Assembly (NCBI RefSeq): GCF_014202215.1
Contig: NZ_JACHGB010000005.1
Span: 1-64,000 of the forward strand
Length of the DNA stretch: 64,000 nucleotides
Reading direction: 5' to 3'
DNA from: Quisquiliibacterium transsilvanicum
GTDB lineage: Bacteria; Pseudomonadota; Gammaproteobacteria; Burkholderiales; Burkholderiaceae_E
Shown piece by piece: positions 45,088 through 54,971 of this stretch. The translations under genes and the position numbers were made by a program. The notes beneath the pieces are model-generated. The model did no database searches, was not told the origin of the DNA, and saw only the letters and a program-made list of their open reading frames with translations. Position 1 is the first letter of the stretch. Every line of letters starts with the position of its first letter.

Positions 45088-45911
45088 CGCGCCTCCTTCA
45101 GCCGCGCCAGCTTCGCCGCCAGCGAGGCCTCGGACAGCGCGCCGAGGTGCGTGTCGCGCAGTTGCCCGCGGGCGTCGTAGAAGAGGGTGGTCGGCATCGC
45201 GCGCGAACCCACCGCGCGCGCCAGCGCACCGGGCGGATCGAGCAGCACGTTGTCCAGCGCCAGCCGGCGCTCCGCGAGGAAGCCCGCCACCCGCTCCGGC
45301 GCCTCGCCCTGGTTGACGAAGGCGAAGCCCACCCCCGCCTCGGCGGCCTGCGCCGCGGCGAGCACCGGCATCTCGCGCACGCAGGGCGGACACCAGGTGG
45401 CCCACAGGTTCACCACCAGCGGCTTGCCCGCGGCCAGCTCGGCCAGCGCCACCGGCGCGCCCGAGAGCGCCTGCATCCGCGTCTCCGGCAGGCCGGGCGC
45501 CTGCTGCGTCATCAGGTGAACTGCCGCCGACAGCCCGCCCCACAGCACGGCCCCGGCCAGCAGGCCCGAGGCCAGTGGCACGCGGACCGCGGGCAGCCGG
45601 CGCGCGCGCCAGGCCGCGTACAGCAGCGCAGCGGCGATGCCGACCCAGGGCGTGAAACCGCCGTCGCGCACGTCGAGCATCGACCAGGGCTGGGCGCGGT
45701 AGGCCTCGAACCACTGCGCCACGAAGGCCACCCGGGCAGCGACCAGGCCCACCAGCAGCATGTCCGGCAGCACCGCGCCGATGCCGGCGCCGCGCGGCAC
45801 GCCCCGGCGCCTGCCCACCAGCCAGCCGATCGCGAGCGCGGCCAGGAAGGCTGCCATGACCAGCAGGCGGTCGACGGAAAGGCCTAGGGGGCCGAGGTTG
45901 ACGGAGAGCAT
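45084..45911 (-). CDS. Lgt-like membrane domain fused to TlpA-type thioredoxin
   Basis: About 275 residues from ATG 45911; ATG 45974 would add 21. The N-terminal half has about four helices with [20 protein letters not shown] and [10 protein letters not shown], resembling part of prolipoprotein diacylglyceryl transferase. The C-terminal half is a periplasmic thioredoxin domain with [15 protein letters not shown] (active CxxC) and AMPTTLF cis-Pro. It likely reduces periplasmic disulfides. Such fusions recur in betaproteobacteria. Confidence 0.82.
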   Translation of the reverse strand: MLSVNLGPLGLSVDRLLVMAAFLAALAIGWLVGRRRGVPRGAGIGAVLPDMLLVGLVAARVAFVAQWFEAYRAQPWSMLDVRDGGFTPWVGIAAALLYAAWRARRLPAVRVPLASGLLAGAVLWGGLSAAVHLMTQQAPGLPETRMQALSGAPVALAELAAGKPLVVNLWATWCPPCVREMPVLAAAQAAEAGVGFAFVNQGEAPERVAGFLAERRLALDNVLLDPPGALARAVGSRAMPTTLFYDARGQLRDTHLGALSEASLAAKLARLKEAR

Positions 45912-46056
45912 CGTGCGGAACGGTTCCCGGAAAGATGGTCGGCGCAGCGCGCGCGGGCTTGCAGGAGCGTTCATGCACCGCCGGACGGACCGAAACCTGC
46001 AAGCATAATCGCGCAGCGCAGCGCAGCGCACCGCGGCCCTGCCCCGCGCGCACGCC

Positions 46057-48351
46057 ATGACTCCAAGGAAGCTCACAGTGCCCACCCGCAGACGATTCAT
46101 CCTCGGCACCCTGGCCGCCACCGGCGCGCTCGCGATCGGCTGGGGCGCGATGCCGCCCCGCCAGCGCCTGGTCACGCGCGAACCGCTGCCCGCGGCCGCC
46201 GGCCAGGTGCCGCTCAACGGCTGGGTGAAGATCGACCGCGACGACACCGTCACCGTGATGATGGCCAAGTCCGAGATGGGCCAGGGCATCCACACCGCGC
46301 TGGCCGCCATCCTGGCCGAGGAGCTGGATGCCGACTGGCCGCGGGTGCGCACCGAAATGTCGCCGATCGACCCGATCTACAACAACCTGGCCGCGGTGGT
46401 CGACGGCCTGCCCCTCCATCCGGACGAGGACGGAACGCTCAAGCGCTTCGCCGGCTGGATGACCGCGAAGGCGATGCGCGAGTTCGGCGTGATGATGACC
46501 GGCGGCTCGTCGAGCACCAAGGACCTCTGGCTGCCGATGCGCCAGGCGGGCGCGTCGGCGCGCGCGATGCTGGTGGCGGCGGCGGCGCAGCAGTGGCAGG
46601 TCGACGCCGCCGGGATCACCGTGGCGGCGGGCCTCGTCGCCCACGCTGCGTCCGGGCGGCAGGCGCGCTTCGGCGAGTTGGCCGAGGCCGCGGGCCGGCA
46701 GCCGCTGCCGGCGGACCCGCCGCTGAAGGACCCGAAGCGCTTCACCCTGCTTGGCAGGCCGCTGCGCCGCACCGACGCCGCCGACAAGATCGCCGGCCGC
46801 ACCGGCTTCGGCAGCGACGTGCTGCTGCCGGGCATGCTCTACGCGGCGGTGCAGATGTGCCCGACGCTCGGCGGCAGCGTGCGCCGCCTCGACGCCGCCA
46901 AGGCGCATGCGATGCCCGGCGTGCGCAAGGTGGTGAGCTTCCCCGCGCTGAACGGCGGCACCGGCGGCGTGGCGGCGATCGCGGACACGCCCTGGCAGGC
47001 GATGCAGGCGGCGCCGGCGGTCGAGGTGGAATGGGACCACGGCGCGATGGCCGGCTTCTCCAGCGCCGCGGCGATCGAGCAGATAGCGGCGACGCTCGAC
47101 CGCGAGGACGGCTTCTCCTACTACAGCACCGGCGACGTCGACGCGGCGCTGGCCACCGCCGCGAAGGTCGTCGAAGCCGAGTACCGCGCGCCCTGGCTCG
47201 CGCACACGCCGATGGAGCCGGTCAACTGCACCGTGCAGTTCCGCGACGGGCGCGCCACGGTCTGGGTGCCCACGCAGGTGCCCGGCCTGGCGCGGATGGC
47301 CGCGGCGCGCGCGCTGGGCATCGATACCGAGGCGGTCGAGGTGAAGGTGCAGTTCCTCGGCGGCGGCTTCGGACGGCGCCTGGAGGTGGACTTCGTCGCG
47401 CAGGCGGCAGCGATCGCGCTGCAGGCCGACGGCGCCCCGGTGCAGGTGCTCTGGACCCGCGAGCAGGACATCCGCCACGACGTCTACCGTCCCGCCTGCG
47501 TGTCGCGCTTCCGGGCCGGGCTGGACGCGCAGGGCGGGCTGGCCGCCTGGCGCAACACCTCGGCGGGCCAGGCGATCGTGCCGCAGGCGCTCGGCCGCCT
47601 CTTCGGCCTGCCGGGGGCCGGCCCCGACAAGACCGCGGCCGAGGGCGCCTTCGACCAGCCCTATGAGTTTCCCAACGCTCGAATCGCGCACGAAACGGTG
47701 CAGCTGCCGCTGCAGGTGGGCTTCTGGCGCGCGGTGGGCCACTCGCACCATGCCTTCTTCAAGGAAGGCTTCATGGACGAGGTGGCCGCCAGCGCGGGCA
47801 GGGACCCCGTGGCTTTCCGCGAAGCGCTGCTGCAGCGCCACCCGCGCCACCTCGCAGTGCTGCAGCGCGCGGCGGCGATGGCCGACTGGGGCTCGCCGAT
47901 CGCCGCGGCCGCCGACGGCCGCAGGCGCGGCAAGGGCGTGGCGCTGCACCAGTCCTTCGGCGCGATCGTCGCGCAGGTGGCGCAGGTTTCGGTGGGCGAC
48001 GACGGCGCGATCCGCGTCGAGCAAGTCTGGTGCGCGATCGACTGCGGCTTTGCGGTCAACCCCAACGTGATCCGCCAGCAGGTGGAGAGCGCGATCGTCT
48101 ACGGGCTGTCGGCCGCGCTGCATGGCGAGGTGACGATCGAGGACGGCCGCGTCGTCCAGTCCAACTTCCACGACTACCCCGCGCTGCGGATCGGCGAATG
48201 CCCGGTCATCGAGACCGCCATCATCGACAGCATCGAACACCCGGAGGGGGTCGGCGAGCCGGGCCTGCCCCCGATCGCGCCCGCGGTCGCCAACGCCGTG
48301 TTCGCCGCCACCGGCCAGCGCCTGCGCGCGCTGCCCCTGAAACTGGCCTGA
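46057..48351 (+). CDS. Periplasmic molybdenum hydroxylase, large subunit (IorB-like)
   Basis: A 764-residue protein with a twin-arginine signal ([14 protein letters not shown]). The large subunit of a xanthine-dehydrogenase-family enzyme follows, with molybdopterin-binding [28 protein letters not shown], and catalytic Glu in GVGEPGLPP. This architecture matches isoquinoline 1-oxidoreductase beta and aldehyde dehydrogenase types. Partner 2Fe-2S subunit is next. GTG 46078 is a possible alternative start. No cytochrome subunit is adjacent. Confidence 0.9.
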   Translation: MTPRKLTVPTRRRFILGTLAATGALAIGWGAMPPRQRLVTREPLPAAAGQVPLNGWVKIDRDDTVTVMMAKSEMGQGIHTALAAILAEELDADWPRVRTEMSPIDPIYNNLAAVVDGLPLHPDEDGTLKRFAGWMTAKAMREFGVMMTGGSSSTKDLWLPMRQAGASARAMLVAAAAQQWQVDAAGITVAAGLVAHAASGRQARFGELAEAAGRQPLPADPPLKDPKRFTLLGRPLRRTDAADKIAGRTGFGSDVLLPGMLYAAVQMCPTLGGSVRRLDAAKAHAMPGVRKVVSFPALNGGTGGVAAIADTPWQAMQAAPAVEVEWDHGAMAGFSSAAAIEQIAATLDREDGFSYYSTGDVDAALATAAKVVEAEYRAPWLAHTPMEPVNCTVQFRDGRATVWVPTQVPGLARMAAARALGIDTEAVEVKVQFLGGGFGRRLEVDFVAQAAAIALQADGAPVQVLWTREQDIRHDVYRPACVSRFRAGLDAQGGLAAWRNTSAGQAIVPQALGRLFGLPGAGPDKTAAEGAFDQPYEFPNARIAHETVQLPLQVGFWRAVGHSHHAFFKEGFMDEVAASAGRDPVAFREALLQRHPRHLAVLQRAAAMADWGSPIAAAADGRRRGKGVALHQSFGAIVAQVAQVSVGDDGAIRVEQVWCAIDCGFAVNPNVIRQQVESAIVYGLSAALHGEVTIEDGRVVQSNFHDYPALRIGECPVIETAIIDSIEHPEGVGEPGLPPIAPAVANAVFAATGQRLRALPLKLA

Positions 48352-48361
48352 GGAAGCACCG

Positions 48362-48820
48362 ATGACCACCATCAAGCTCAACGGAAAAGCGGTCGAGGTG
48401 AAGGCCGAAGCGGACACGCCGCTGCTGTGGGTGCTGCGCGGCGAGCTCGCGCTCACCGGCACCAAGTACGGCTGCGGCACCGGGCTGTGCGGCGCCTGCA
48501 CCGTGCACCTGGACGGAGCGCCGGCGCGCGCCTGCGTGACGCCGCTGTCGGCGGTCGGCGGCGCCGAAGTGACCACCATCGAGGGGCTCGCGGGCCCGGA
48601 AGCGAAGGCGCTCACCGAGGCCTGGATCGACGTGGACGTGGTGCAGTGCGGCTACTGCCAGCCCGGCCAGCTGATGAGCGCGAGCGCGCTGCTGCGCCAG
48701 ACCCCGCAGCCCACCGACGCGCAGATCGACGAGGCGATGTCCGGCAACATATGCCGCTGCGGCACCTACCCGCGCATCCGCGAGGCGATCCACCAGGCGG
48801 CGAAGGCGAAGGCGGGATGA
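48362..48820 (+). CDS. 2Fe-2S subunit of molybdenum hydroxylase (IorA-like)
   Basis: A 152-residue protein with two clusters: plant-type [14 protein letters not shown] (C-x4-C-x2-C; read as [12 protein letters not shown]) and a second helical cluster CGYCQPGQ and [10 protein letters not shown]. It has no signal and is exported by piggy-backing on the Tat signal of the large subunit. Starts 10 bases after it. Confidence 0.92.
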   Translation: MTTIKLNGKAVEVKAEADTPLLWVLRGELALTGTKYGCGTGLCGACTVHLDGAPARACVTPLSAVGGAEVTTIEGLAGPEAKALTEAWIDVDVVQCGYCQPGQLMSASALLRQTPQPTDAQIDEAMSGNICRCGTYPRIREAIHQAAKAKAG

Positions 48821-48890
48821 GGGCTGCCGCCCAGGGGCGGCGCGCACCCTGGCGCGGGCTCGTCGGGCACGGCGTCCGCCGTTCGCCCGT

Positions 48891-49448
48891 TCAGAGCGAC
48901 ATGTTCGCCGGCGTCAGCATCGTCTTCTTCACGTGCACGCCGACGATCGCCAGCACGAAATCCGGCGGCGCGGGGCGCAGCAGCTGTGCGGTCTCCACCG
49001 ACGCCTTGGTGATCAGCGCGTCGTCCTCCAGCAGGCAGAAGAACAGCGGCGGGTCGTCGTCACGGCCGCCGTTGCCGCGCGCCTCGTTCGGGCCGCGCGG
49101 CAGGCGCAGCGCGTCGAGCAGGGTCTTCAGCCGGTTGTCGATGTCGCCGCCCTCGGTGAACAGCGCGCCGTGCTGCTGCTGGCGCATCAGCAGCACCGAG
49201 ATCTCCGCGTACAGGTTCAGCCGGTGCGTGACCAGCGGCGCGAAGCGCAGCCCGTCGCGCTCGACGACGATGGAATCGGCCGAGCGCTGCGAGGTGGCGT
49301 CCAGCAGCCGCGGCGCGACCGCCTCCAGCGGCTTCTCCTTCCAGAGACGCTCGAGCTGCGGGTGCAACGCGCGGCGGATCTCCCACTTGTGCGCGGCCTT
49401 CGCGCCCTGCGCGAGCAGCGGACCCTCGTAGACGAGCCTGAACTCCAT
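48891..49448 (-). CDS. RusA-like Holliday-junction-resolvase-fold protein
   Basis: A 185-residue protein with no signal. GDIDNRLKTLLDALR (D102, D104, N105, K108) and the later LLEDDALITK (D142, D143, K148) match the RusA family pattern D-x-D-N-x2-K and a downstream acidic pair. RusA resolves Holliday junctions in phages. The protein is longer than RusA and lies alone between metabolic genes with no phage neighbours. Activity is inferred only. Confidence 0.6.
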   Translation of the reverse strand: MEFRLVYEGPLLAQGAKAAHKWEIRRALHPQLERLWKEKPLEAVAPRLLDATSQRSADSIVVERDGLRFAPLVTHRLNLYAEISVLLMRQQQHGALFTEGGDIDNRLKTLLDALRLPRGPNEARGNGGRDDDPPLFFCLLEDDALITKASVETAQLLRPAPPDFVLAIVGVHVKKTMLTPANMSL

Positions 49449-49615
49449 CCCGACTCCGGCCTAAAAGACCAAGGGTACCGCGGGTCGCTGCGGCTTTGGC
49501 GCGGGCGGTCCCCAGGGCTCGCCGCGAGCGCGGCGCATCCGCCTCGCGCGTCGCGCTTGAGCCTTCCGCGCGGGCCGCGCATCATTCGGCGCAGCATTCC
49601 GCCGGAGATTCGACG

Positions 49616-51982
49616 ATGACGGTGCTCAGGTTCGGCAGATACCCGGCGGACATGACCGAGATGTCCGCGCTCGGCTACGGGGCGTACTTCACCTCGCCGG
49701 AGCCGACGCTCGAGTCGATCGGCCCGGACCTGATCGTCCTGCGCGATCCGGTCAGCAGGGCCACGCAGTCGATGTACGGCAGCTTCGACTACTCGACCCC
49801 CGATGCGCTGCTTGCCAGCCGGGTGGAACGCGCGACGCTGCGCGATGGCGCAGGCGAGCTGCTGCTGGACTGGAGCGGCCTGCAGGCCACCGTGCTCGAC
49901 CTGATGTCGGCGGGCGACAACGCGGCGGTGACCGCGCAGCTGCTGTCGGGGAACGACTGGATCGTCGGCGGAGCGGGCGACGACCTGCTGCGCGGCGGCG
50001 TTGCGCAATGGCGCGACGAGATGCGGGTCACGCCGGGCGTCTACCTGCAGTGGCAGCTCGACGTCTCGGACGACGGCCGCTTCGTCGCCGGCGTGGCGAA
50101 CCACCTGGTCCACGAAAGCACCGGCGACGGCGACCCCACCCTCTGGCGCGACGACGTCCTGGTGCTCGACCGGCAGACGGGCGCCGAGACCTGGGTCTCG
50201 GTGCCGGCCGGGGCGCTCGACCCGATGGCAAGCGCGGGCTTCCCCAGCCTGTCGGGAGACGGCCGCTACCTGGCCTTCCAGAGCGAGGAGAACGCGCTCG
50301 CCGACCTGCCGCCCTGGCCGCGCTACGCGCAGATCTACGTGCGCGACCTGCAGACCGGGGAGCTCGTCGTCGCGTCGTCGACCGCGGACGGCACGCCGGC
50401 CGAATTCGGCGGGATGCTGCCGATGCTCTCGTCGAGCGGACGGTACCTGCTGTTCCAGTCGTCCAGCGGCGACCTGTCGCCTGATCTCGCCGGCTACGGC
50501 CCGACGCAGGTGTACGTGAAGGACCTCTGGACGGGGGCGCTCGAGCGCGCCTCCGAAACCGCCGACGGCAGCGCCGCAGACCGGGAGAGCGGCTGCGCGA
50601 CGCTCTCGGCAGACGGCCGCGTGGCGGCCTTCCTCAGCCTCGCCACGAACCTGGCGCCGGGCCTCGGCGACGACGACCTGGCCTGGGTCTACGTGACAGA
50701 CCTGGACAGCGGAGCGATCGAGGCGGTGGCGCCGCTGTACCCGTCGATCCCCGGCGGCACGGGCTCGGACGCCTCGTACGCAGTCGAGCGTTACCGGCCC
50801 GCGCTGTCTGCGGACGGGCGCTACGTCGCCTTCGTGAGCACCGACGCCACGCTGGTGCCCGGCGACACCAACGGCGTCGCCGACGTGTTCGTGAAGAACC
50901 TCGAGACCGGCGCGGTCGTCCGGGCATCGGTGTCGGAGAGCGGGGCGCAGCTCGCCTCCGAGTCCTACGCGCCGGAGCTCTCGGCCGACGGCCGCCTGGT
51001 GGCGTTCGCGACCGCATCGCAGGAAGTGGTGCAGCCTTCGCCGCTGTCGTACTCGAACTACTACCTGAGGGACCTCGACAGCGGCGCGGTGATGCCGATG
51101 ACCTCCGGCACGCCCTTCCCCAACTCGCCGCAGGTGCTCGCGCTCGCCGCCGGCGGCAGCCTCTACGCCTACCTCGACTGGGGAGCCGGCCACCCGGAGC
51201 ACCTGGTCGTCCGGGGCCTGGGCGGCACCGGCGAGGACACCATCGACGGCGGTGCGGGCCTGGACACCGTCATGCTGGCGGGCGCCGCGCAGGACTACCG
51301 GCTGCACTGGGACGGCGGCGGCCAGTGGACGGCCGCGCCCCTGGTCGCGGCGCGGGGCGCCACCGAGATCGCCGACGTCGAACGCCTGCGCTTCGCCGAC
51401 AAGTCCGTGTTCATCGAAGCGCGCGAGCACGGCGGGTACGAGGACCTGCCGGATGCGCTCTGGCACTTCTTCATCGTCGCCTTCGACGCGGCGCCAGGGG
51501 TCGAGTACATGGACCAGCTCGCCGAGGCCTGGCGCTTCGGCCTCTCCGTGCCAGTGATCGTCGAGATCTTCACCTCCAAGGAACAGTTCACGGACCTCTA
51601 TCCCTCGTCTCTGGGCCACCGCGAACTCGCCGAGGCCCTGGTGGCCAACATCGTCGGAGACAGCGCCGGGGCCGAGGCCCGGCTGGAAGCGATCGCCGAC
51701 ATCGAGGATGCGCTGGACCTCGGCTGGTCGGTGGGACAGGTGGTCCATGCGGTCTTCGGCAACCTCGCGGCCAAGGCGCCTGACGATCCGGCCTGGGGCG
51801 AGACGTCGGCGCAGTTCCAGAACGGGATCGCGGTGGCGAAGTATTACACCGAAGTGATGAACCAGTGCACCACCGACCTCGCGACGCTGCGCGCGGTGAT
51901 CGACCCCGTCACTGCGTGGACCGACGTCTCGTCGCCGGACGCGATCGCCGGGCTGATCGGAGTGGCGCTGCTCGACGCGTGA
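49616..51982 (+). CDS. Large TolB-type propeller protein with DUF4214 and RTX-like motif
   Basis: A 788-residue protein with no classical signal. A calcium-binding Gly-rich motif (GNDWIVGGAGDDLLRGG, about 112-128), then repeated LSADGRYVAF/FQS and VFVKNLETG units (about 150-520, TolB-like propeller blades). A second GGTGEDTIDGGAGLDTVMLAG site (in parts), and a C-terminal DUF4214 (about 600-720). RTX-type and DUF4214 proteins are usually type I secreted and surface-associated. No secretion genes are adjacent. Confidence 0.8.
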   Translation: MTVLRFGRYPADMTEMSALGYGAYFTSPEPTLESIGPDLIVLRDPVSRATQSMYGSFDYSTPDALLASRVERATLRDGAGELLLDWSGLQATVLDLMSAGDNAAVTAQLLSGNDWIVGGAGDDLLRGGVAQWRDEMRVTPGVYLQWQLDVSDDGRFVAGVANHLVHESTGDGDPTLWRDDVLVLDRQTGAETWVSVPAGALDPMASAGFPSLSGDGRYLAFQSEENALADLPPWPRYAQIYVRDLQTGELVVASSTADGTPAEFGGMLPMLSSSGRYLLFQSSSGDLSPDLAGYGPTQVYVKDLWTGALERASETADGSAADRESGCATLSADGRVAAFLSLATNLAPGLGDDDLAWVYVTDLDSGAIEAVAPLYPSIPGGTGSDASYAVERYRPALSADGRYVAFVSTDATLVPGDTNGVADVFVKNLETGAVVRASVSESGAQLASESYAPELSADGRLVAFATASQEVVQPSPLSYSNYYLRDLDSGAVMPMTSGTPFPNSPQVLALAAGGSLYAYLDWGAGHPEHLVVRGLGGTGEDTIDGGAGLDTVMLAGAAQDYRLHWDGGGQWTAAPLVAARGATEIADVERLRFADKSVFIEAREHGGYEDLPDALWHFFIVAFDAAPGVEYMDQLAEAWRFGLSVPVIVEIFTSKEQFTDLYPSSLGHRELAEALVANIVGDSAGAEARLEAIADIEDALDLGWSVGQVVHAVFGNLAAKAPDDPAWGETSAQFQNGIAVAKYYTEVMNQCTTDLATLRAVIDPVTAWTDVSSPDAIAGLIGVALLDA

Positions 51983-51992
51983 CCGGCCCGGC

Positions 51993-53354
51993 TCACCGGG
52001 GCCGGGGAAGCGGCCGCTCCCCGGCTTCGGTGGACTGGTGCAGGAAGGGCAGGATCAGCGACCGGACGTCGACGCGCGCGCCCAGGCGGGCGACCAGCAG
52101 GAAGGAGCCCACCAGCTTGCGGTGCAGGAAGATGGTCTCGGGCGGCGGCGAGCGCAGCAGCCGACGCCGGATCGCCAGGTCGAAACCGACGTCGCGCACC
52201 CGCGCGGGCAGGTCCGAGGCGCCGAAGTCGTAGCGCCCGCGATGGCGCAGCGGCTCGCAGGCGAGCAGGCAGACGTCGACCACCGCATCGATGCGCTCGG
52301 CCGCATCGCCGGCCGCCGCGTAGCCGATGCGCACCGCCTCGCGCGCGACCGCCGCGCGGTCGCCGTCGATCACCGCGCGGCTGATGCGCGCGTAGTTGGC
52401 GACGAAGTCCGGCTCGAAGTGCCGCGTGGCGCCGAAGTCCAGCAGCACCACGCGCCCGCTGTTGGGCTCATAGAGGTAGTTGGCGAGATTGGGGTCGGTC
52501 TGCATGACCCGGAACTCGAACAGCTCCCGGAACAGCAGCCGCTCCAGCAACGCGCCCACCGCGTCGCGTCGCGCCTGGGGCGCCTCGCGCAGCGCGTCCA
52601 GCGGCTGCGCCTCGATGAAGTCCATCGCCATGATGCGGGTGGTGCTCAGGTCGCGATGCACCCGCGGCACCAGCATCCCCGGCTCGTCGGCCACCAGCTG
52701 CCCGAAGTGCTCGAGGAAGCGCGCCTCGCTCACGTAGTCGGCCTCCTGCATCAGCTGGCGCTTTGCCTCGGCGGCGATGCCCGAGACATCGATCTCGATC
52801 GGCAGCAGGTCGAACATCCGCAGCAGCGTCGCCACGTTGTCGACGTCGCTGGAGATGGAGCGGGCCACGCCGGGGTACTGGATCTTCAGCGCCAGGTCGC
52901 GCCCGTCCACGGTGCGCACGCGGTGCACCTGGCCGATGGACGCCGCCGCCACCGGCTCCTCGTCGAAGTGGGCGAAGCGGCGCTGCCAGCCGGTGCCGTA
53001 CTCGCGCCCGAGCACGCGGTGCAGCTGCTGCGGCGGCATCGGCGCCGCCTGCGAACGCAGCACCGACAGCGCCTGCGCGAACTGCGGCGGCAGGATGTCC
53101 TCGCCCTGCATGGAAACCAGTTGTCCAATCTTCATCGCGGCGCCGCGCATCTTGGCGAGGCGCTCCGCGAGCCGCACCGCGTTGGGGGCGGAGAGCAGCG
53201 CGCCGCGGAAGTCGGGGGCCTCGCCGCGGGCCAGGCGTTTGAGGCCTTGTGCGGCGGCACCGGCGGCGAGGCCGCCCGCAGCCATGCCCAGGCCGGCCAG
53301 GCGGCGCAGGCGGGTCTGGGGGACGGGGGCGGGCGGGGGTTTGGGGGTCTTCAA
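51993..53354 (-). CDS. ABC1/UbiB-family atypical kinase
   Basis: A 453-residue protein with the invariant KxGQ motif in GAAMKIGQLVSMQGE, the Ala-rich loop EEPVAAASIGQVHR, ATP-binding Lys in LALKIQYPG, and VVLLDFGATRHF. ABC1 members support ubiquinone synthesis or lipid homeostasis through ATPase activity. Borders the accessory islet. Confidence 0.9.
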   Translation of the reverse strand: MKTPKPPPAPVPQTRLRRLAGLGMAAGGLAAGAAAQGLKRLARGEAPDFRGALLSAPNAVRLAERLAKMRGAAMKIGQLVSMQGEDILPPQFAQALSVLRSQAAPMPPQQLHRVLGREYGTGWQRRFAHFDEEPVAAASIGQVHRVRTVDGRDLALKIQYPGVARSISSDVDNVATLLRMFDLLPIEIDVSGIAAEAKRQLMQEADYVSEARFLEHFGQLVADEPGMLVPRVHRDLSTTRIMAMDFIEAQPLDALREAPQARRDAVGALLERLLFRELFEFRVMQTDPNLANYLYEPNSGRVVLLDFGATRHFEPDFVANYARISRAVIDGDRAAVAREAVRIGYAAAGDAAERIDAVVDVCLLACEPLRHRGRYDFGASDLPARVRDVGFDLAIRRRLLRSPPPETIFLHRKLVGSFLLVARLGARVDVRSLILPFLHQSTEAGERPLPRPR

Positions 53355-53462
53355 GATTCAGCCCTCGGTGCGCTCCACTCGCCACCCGCCGTCGCGCGGT
53401 CCGACGCATGGCTCACACCGGCCAGCCCGGCGGCGCGGCGACGGACGAGATCCACGACGGGG

Positions 53463-53678
53463 TCAGCCCACCCGATCGAGCTTGTCGAGCAGGGCCAGCG
53501 CACGCTTGGGATTGCCGCGAGCTGCGCGCGTTTCGAAGCGCACGCGAGCGTCGTAGTTGGCCAGGGCCACCGTGGCCAACTCGTCCATCAGCTTGTTGAC
53601 GCTGATCGAGTTCGACTTCGCGAGTGCCTTCAGGCGCTCGTGCTTGTCGTCGGGCAAACGAATCGTCAGGGTGGACAT
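53463..53678 (-). CDS. Ribbon-helix-helix antitoxin
   Basis: A 71-residue protein. STLTIRLPDDKHERLKALAKSNSISVNKLMDEL (in parts) is a ribbon-helix-helix DNA-binding domain, with a basic C-terminal extension for toxin contact. The ATG at 53678 overlaps the PIN toxin gene by 13 bases. It likely represses the operon at the palindrome upstream of the toxin gene. 108 bases to the ABC1-kinase gene hold nothing recognised. Confidence 0.85.
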   Translation of the reverse strand: MSTLTIRLPDDKHERLKALAKSNSISVNKLMDELATVALANYDARVRFETRAARGNPKRALALLDKLDRVG

Positions 53679-54100
53679 GGGAAGACCTCCAGGCATTGGT
53701 CGGGCGTCAGAACCCGCAGCATCGGGAACTTCAGTTCGCCGCGCGCAACATCCCGCAGATTGTGCGTCACGATGGCATCGGCCTGCGCAGCCACCGCCAG
53801 CTCGATGAGGTGGTTGTCGCCTTCGTCAGGCAGATTCGGCCGCCAGGCGTAGAACACCTCGACCCAACGACAGCGGTTCATCAGGCCATCGAACACTTCG
53901 TCTCGCTCCTTGGCCGACAGTACGGAGTCCGCGAACAGCTCCGAGCGGCCCAGAACGTCTTCGTACTCAGCGAGCAATGCCGGCCCCAGCACGGGCTGGT
54001 ACTGACCCCGCAGGCAGGCACGGAGCACGGCGCGCCCCGTGCCGCCGCCGCGCAGGAGCGCGGCGACCAGGACATTGGTGTCGAGAACGACCGTAGCCAT
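53666..54100 (-). CDS. PIN-domain toxin (COG1569)
   Basis: A 144-residue predicted RNase. Acidic residues D7 in VVLDTNVLVAALL, E44 (LLAEYEDVL) and D95 (LPDEGDNHLIELAVAA) form the Mg2+ site. ATG 54100 is preferred over upstream ones because homology starts there. The toxin gene precedes the antitoxin gene, the reverse of most pairs. Confidence 0.88.
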   Translation of the reverse strand: MATVVLDTNVLVAALLRGGGTGRAVLRACLRGQYQPVLGPALLAEYEDVLGRSELFADSVLSAKERDEVFDGLMNRCRWVEVFYAWRPNLPDEGDNHLIELAVAAQADAIVTHNLRDVARGELKFPMLRVLTPDQCLEVFPCPP

Positions 54101-54105
54101 AATTA

Positions 54106-54134
54106 ATGATAGCACCTGCGCTGTCATAAATGAC
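54106..54134 (-). promoter_or_regulatory. Promoter -10 and palindromic operator of the PIN/RHH operon
   Basis: On the minus strand a TATCAT -10 (54111-54106) lies six bases before the toxin ATG. Just upstream is a perfect palindrome, GTCAT-AA-ATGAC (54123-54134), a size typical of ribbon-helix-helix operators. Between 54135 and 54340 no other gene or signal was recognised. Confidence 0.55.
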
Positions 54135-54340
54135 GAGGCGCGGTGGGCGTTCGGCACTTCTACGATCATCGTCGATTGCGTCGACCGATCCCTATCATCT
54201 GTTCCTGATGCTGAAGGATCTCAGGGACCTCTTGCGCTGAACGGCCACGGAAGGCTCGCTGACCGGATGGTCCTCGACGGCGGACGAGGAGGCCTACCGT
54301 GACCTGCAAGCGCGGCCACGCCGTGCGCAGAGCCGGCTCA

Positions 54341-54490
54341 TCAGGCCGGGCGCAGCCGTCGAACTGTCCGGACCATGCGTTGGCGCAGCACTTCCCGCCA
54401 GTCGGCGTCGAGGTCTCCGGTTCCTGCGCCGAAAGCCCCTTCGATGGCCATCAGCAGGCCGTCCAGGTGCTGCTCCGCATCCCGCTGCGT
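54341..54490 (-). pseudogene. C-terminal gene fragment next to IS21-like repeats
   Basis: Minus-strand frame of 49 codons ending at TGA 54343-54341. It reads QRDAEQHLDGLLMAIEGAFG and continues to DADWREVLRQRMVRTVRRLR. Codon third positions are GC-rich and it looks like a genuine protein C-terminus. There is no start, and the frame abuts terminal repeats at 54490. The parent family was not recognised. Confidence 0.5.
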
Positions 54491-54491
54491 A

Positions 54492-54556
54492 TTTCAGCCC
54501 ATCGTAGACGCCCGTTTCAGGCGATCGCAGACGGCGTTTCAGACTGATCGTGGACG
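54492..54556. repeat. Three tandem 22-23-bp repeats resembling an IS21-family end
   Basis: Copies start with TTTCAG at 54492, 54515 and 54537 and share the pattern TTTCAG-n2/3-GATCG-n2-GACG (the first copy reads CATCG). Multiple short terminal repeats with TTTCAG and GATCGTGGAC are typical of IS21-family ends. No transposase gene remains nearby. Confidence 0.6.
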
Positions 54557-54971
54557 ATAGCGACGCGCGGCGGGCCGAGACAAGACGGATCTTGTTCTAA
54601 CCCGCTTCAATGAGGCCAGGGCACGAAGTCCCGGTGATCGAAGGCCGATTGGGACGCACCCCGCCGTGCCCGCGCACGCGTGGAACACTGCGCATCGAGC
54701 GCACCGACGGCGATCTGGGGTCTCTCGAGCCTCCGAGCCGGCAGCCTGATTTCACCCAACGGGCCTCCGTGAGGCCCGTCGCGGCTCAGCCATCAACCTG
54801 CGCGGTTGATCGAACCCCGTCATGGATCCAAGCGCAAGACCTCTGTGCGGTTCCTGGAGTAGAAGCGGCCGATGACGCGGCCTCCTCGATGTCGGGCTGT
54901 CTTTCGGCCGGTCGAGGTAAAGACGCAGGACCCTTTCGGGTCCTCCGGGGCCCGGACAGACCAGCCGAATC
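54557..54971. other. Non-coding stretch in the accessory islet
   Basis: No gene was recognised. It contains a perfect 7-bp hairpin AGGACCC-TTTC-GGGTCCT (54927-54944) with no T-tract, and a single CRISPR-repeat-like phrase near 54610 that does not recur. Short open frames here lack coding character. Confidence 0.6.

Noticed and set aside
44809-48615. A 1268-codon open frame on the minus strand
   Set aside because: It is antisense to the molybdenum hydroxylase genes, which have clear motifs on the plus strand. High-GC sequence gives long antisense frames. Only its last 92 codons (acylphosphatase) are real.
54600-54640. CRISPR-repeat-like phrase CGCTTCAATGAGGCC
   Set aside because: Occurs once; no regularly spaced copies or cas genes were seen.
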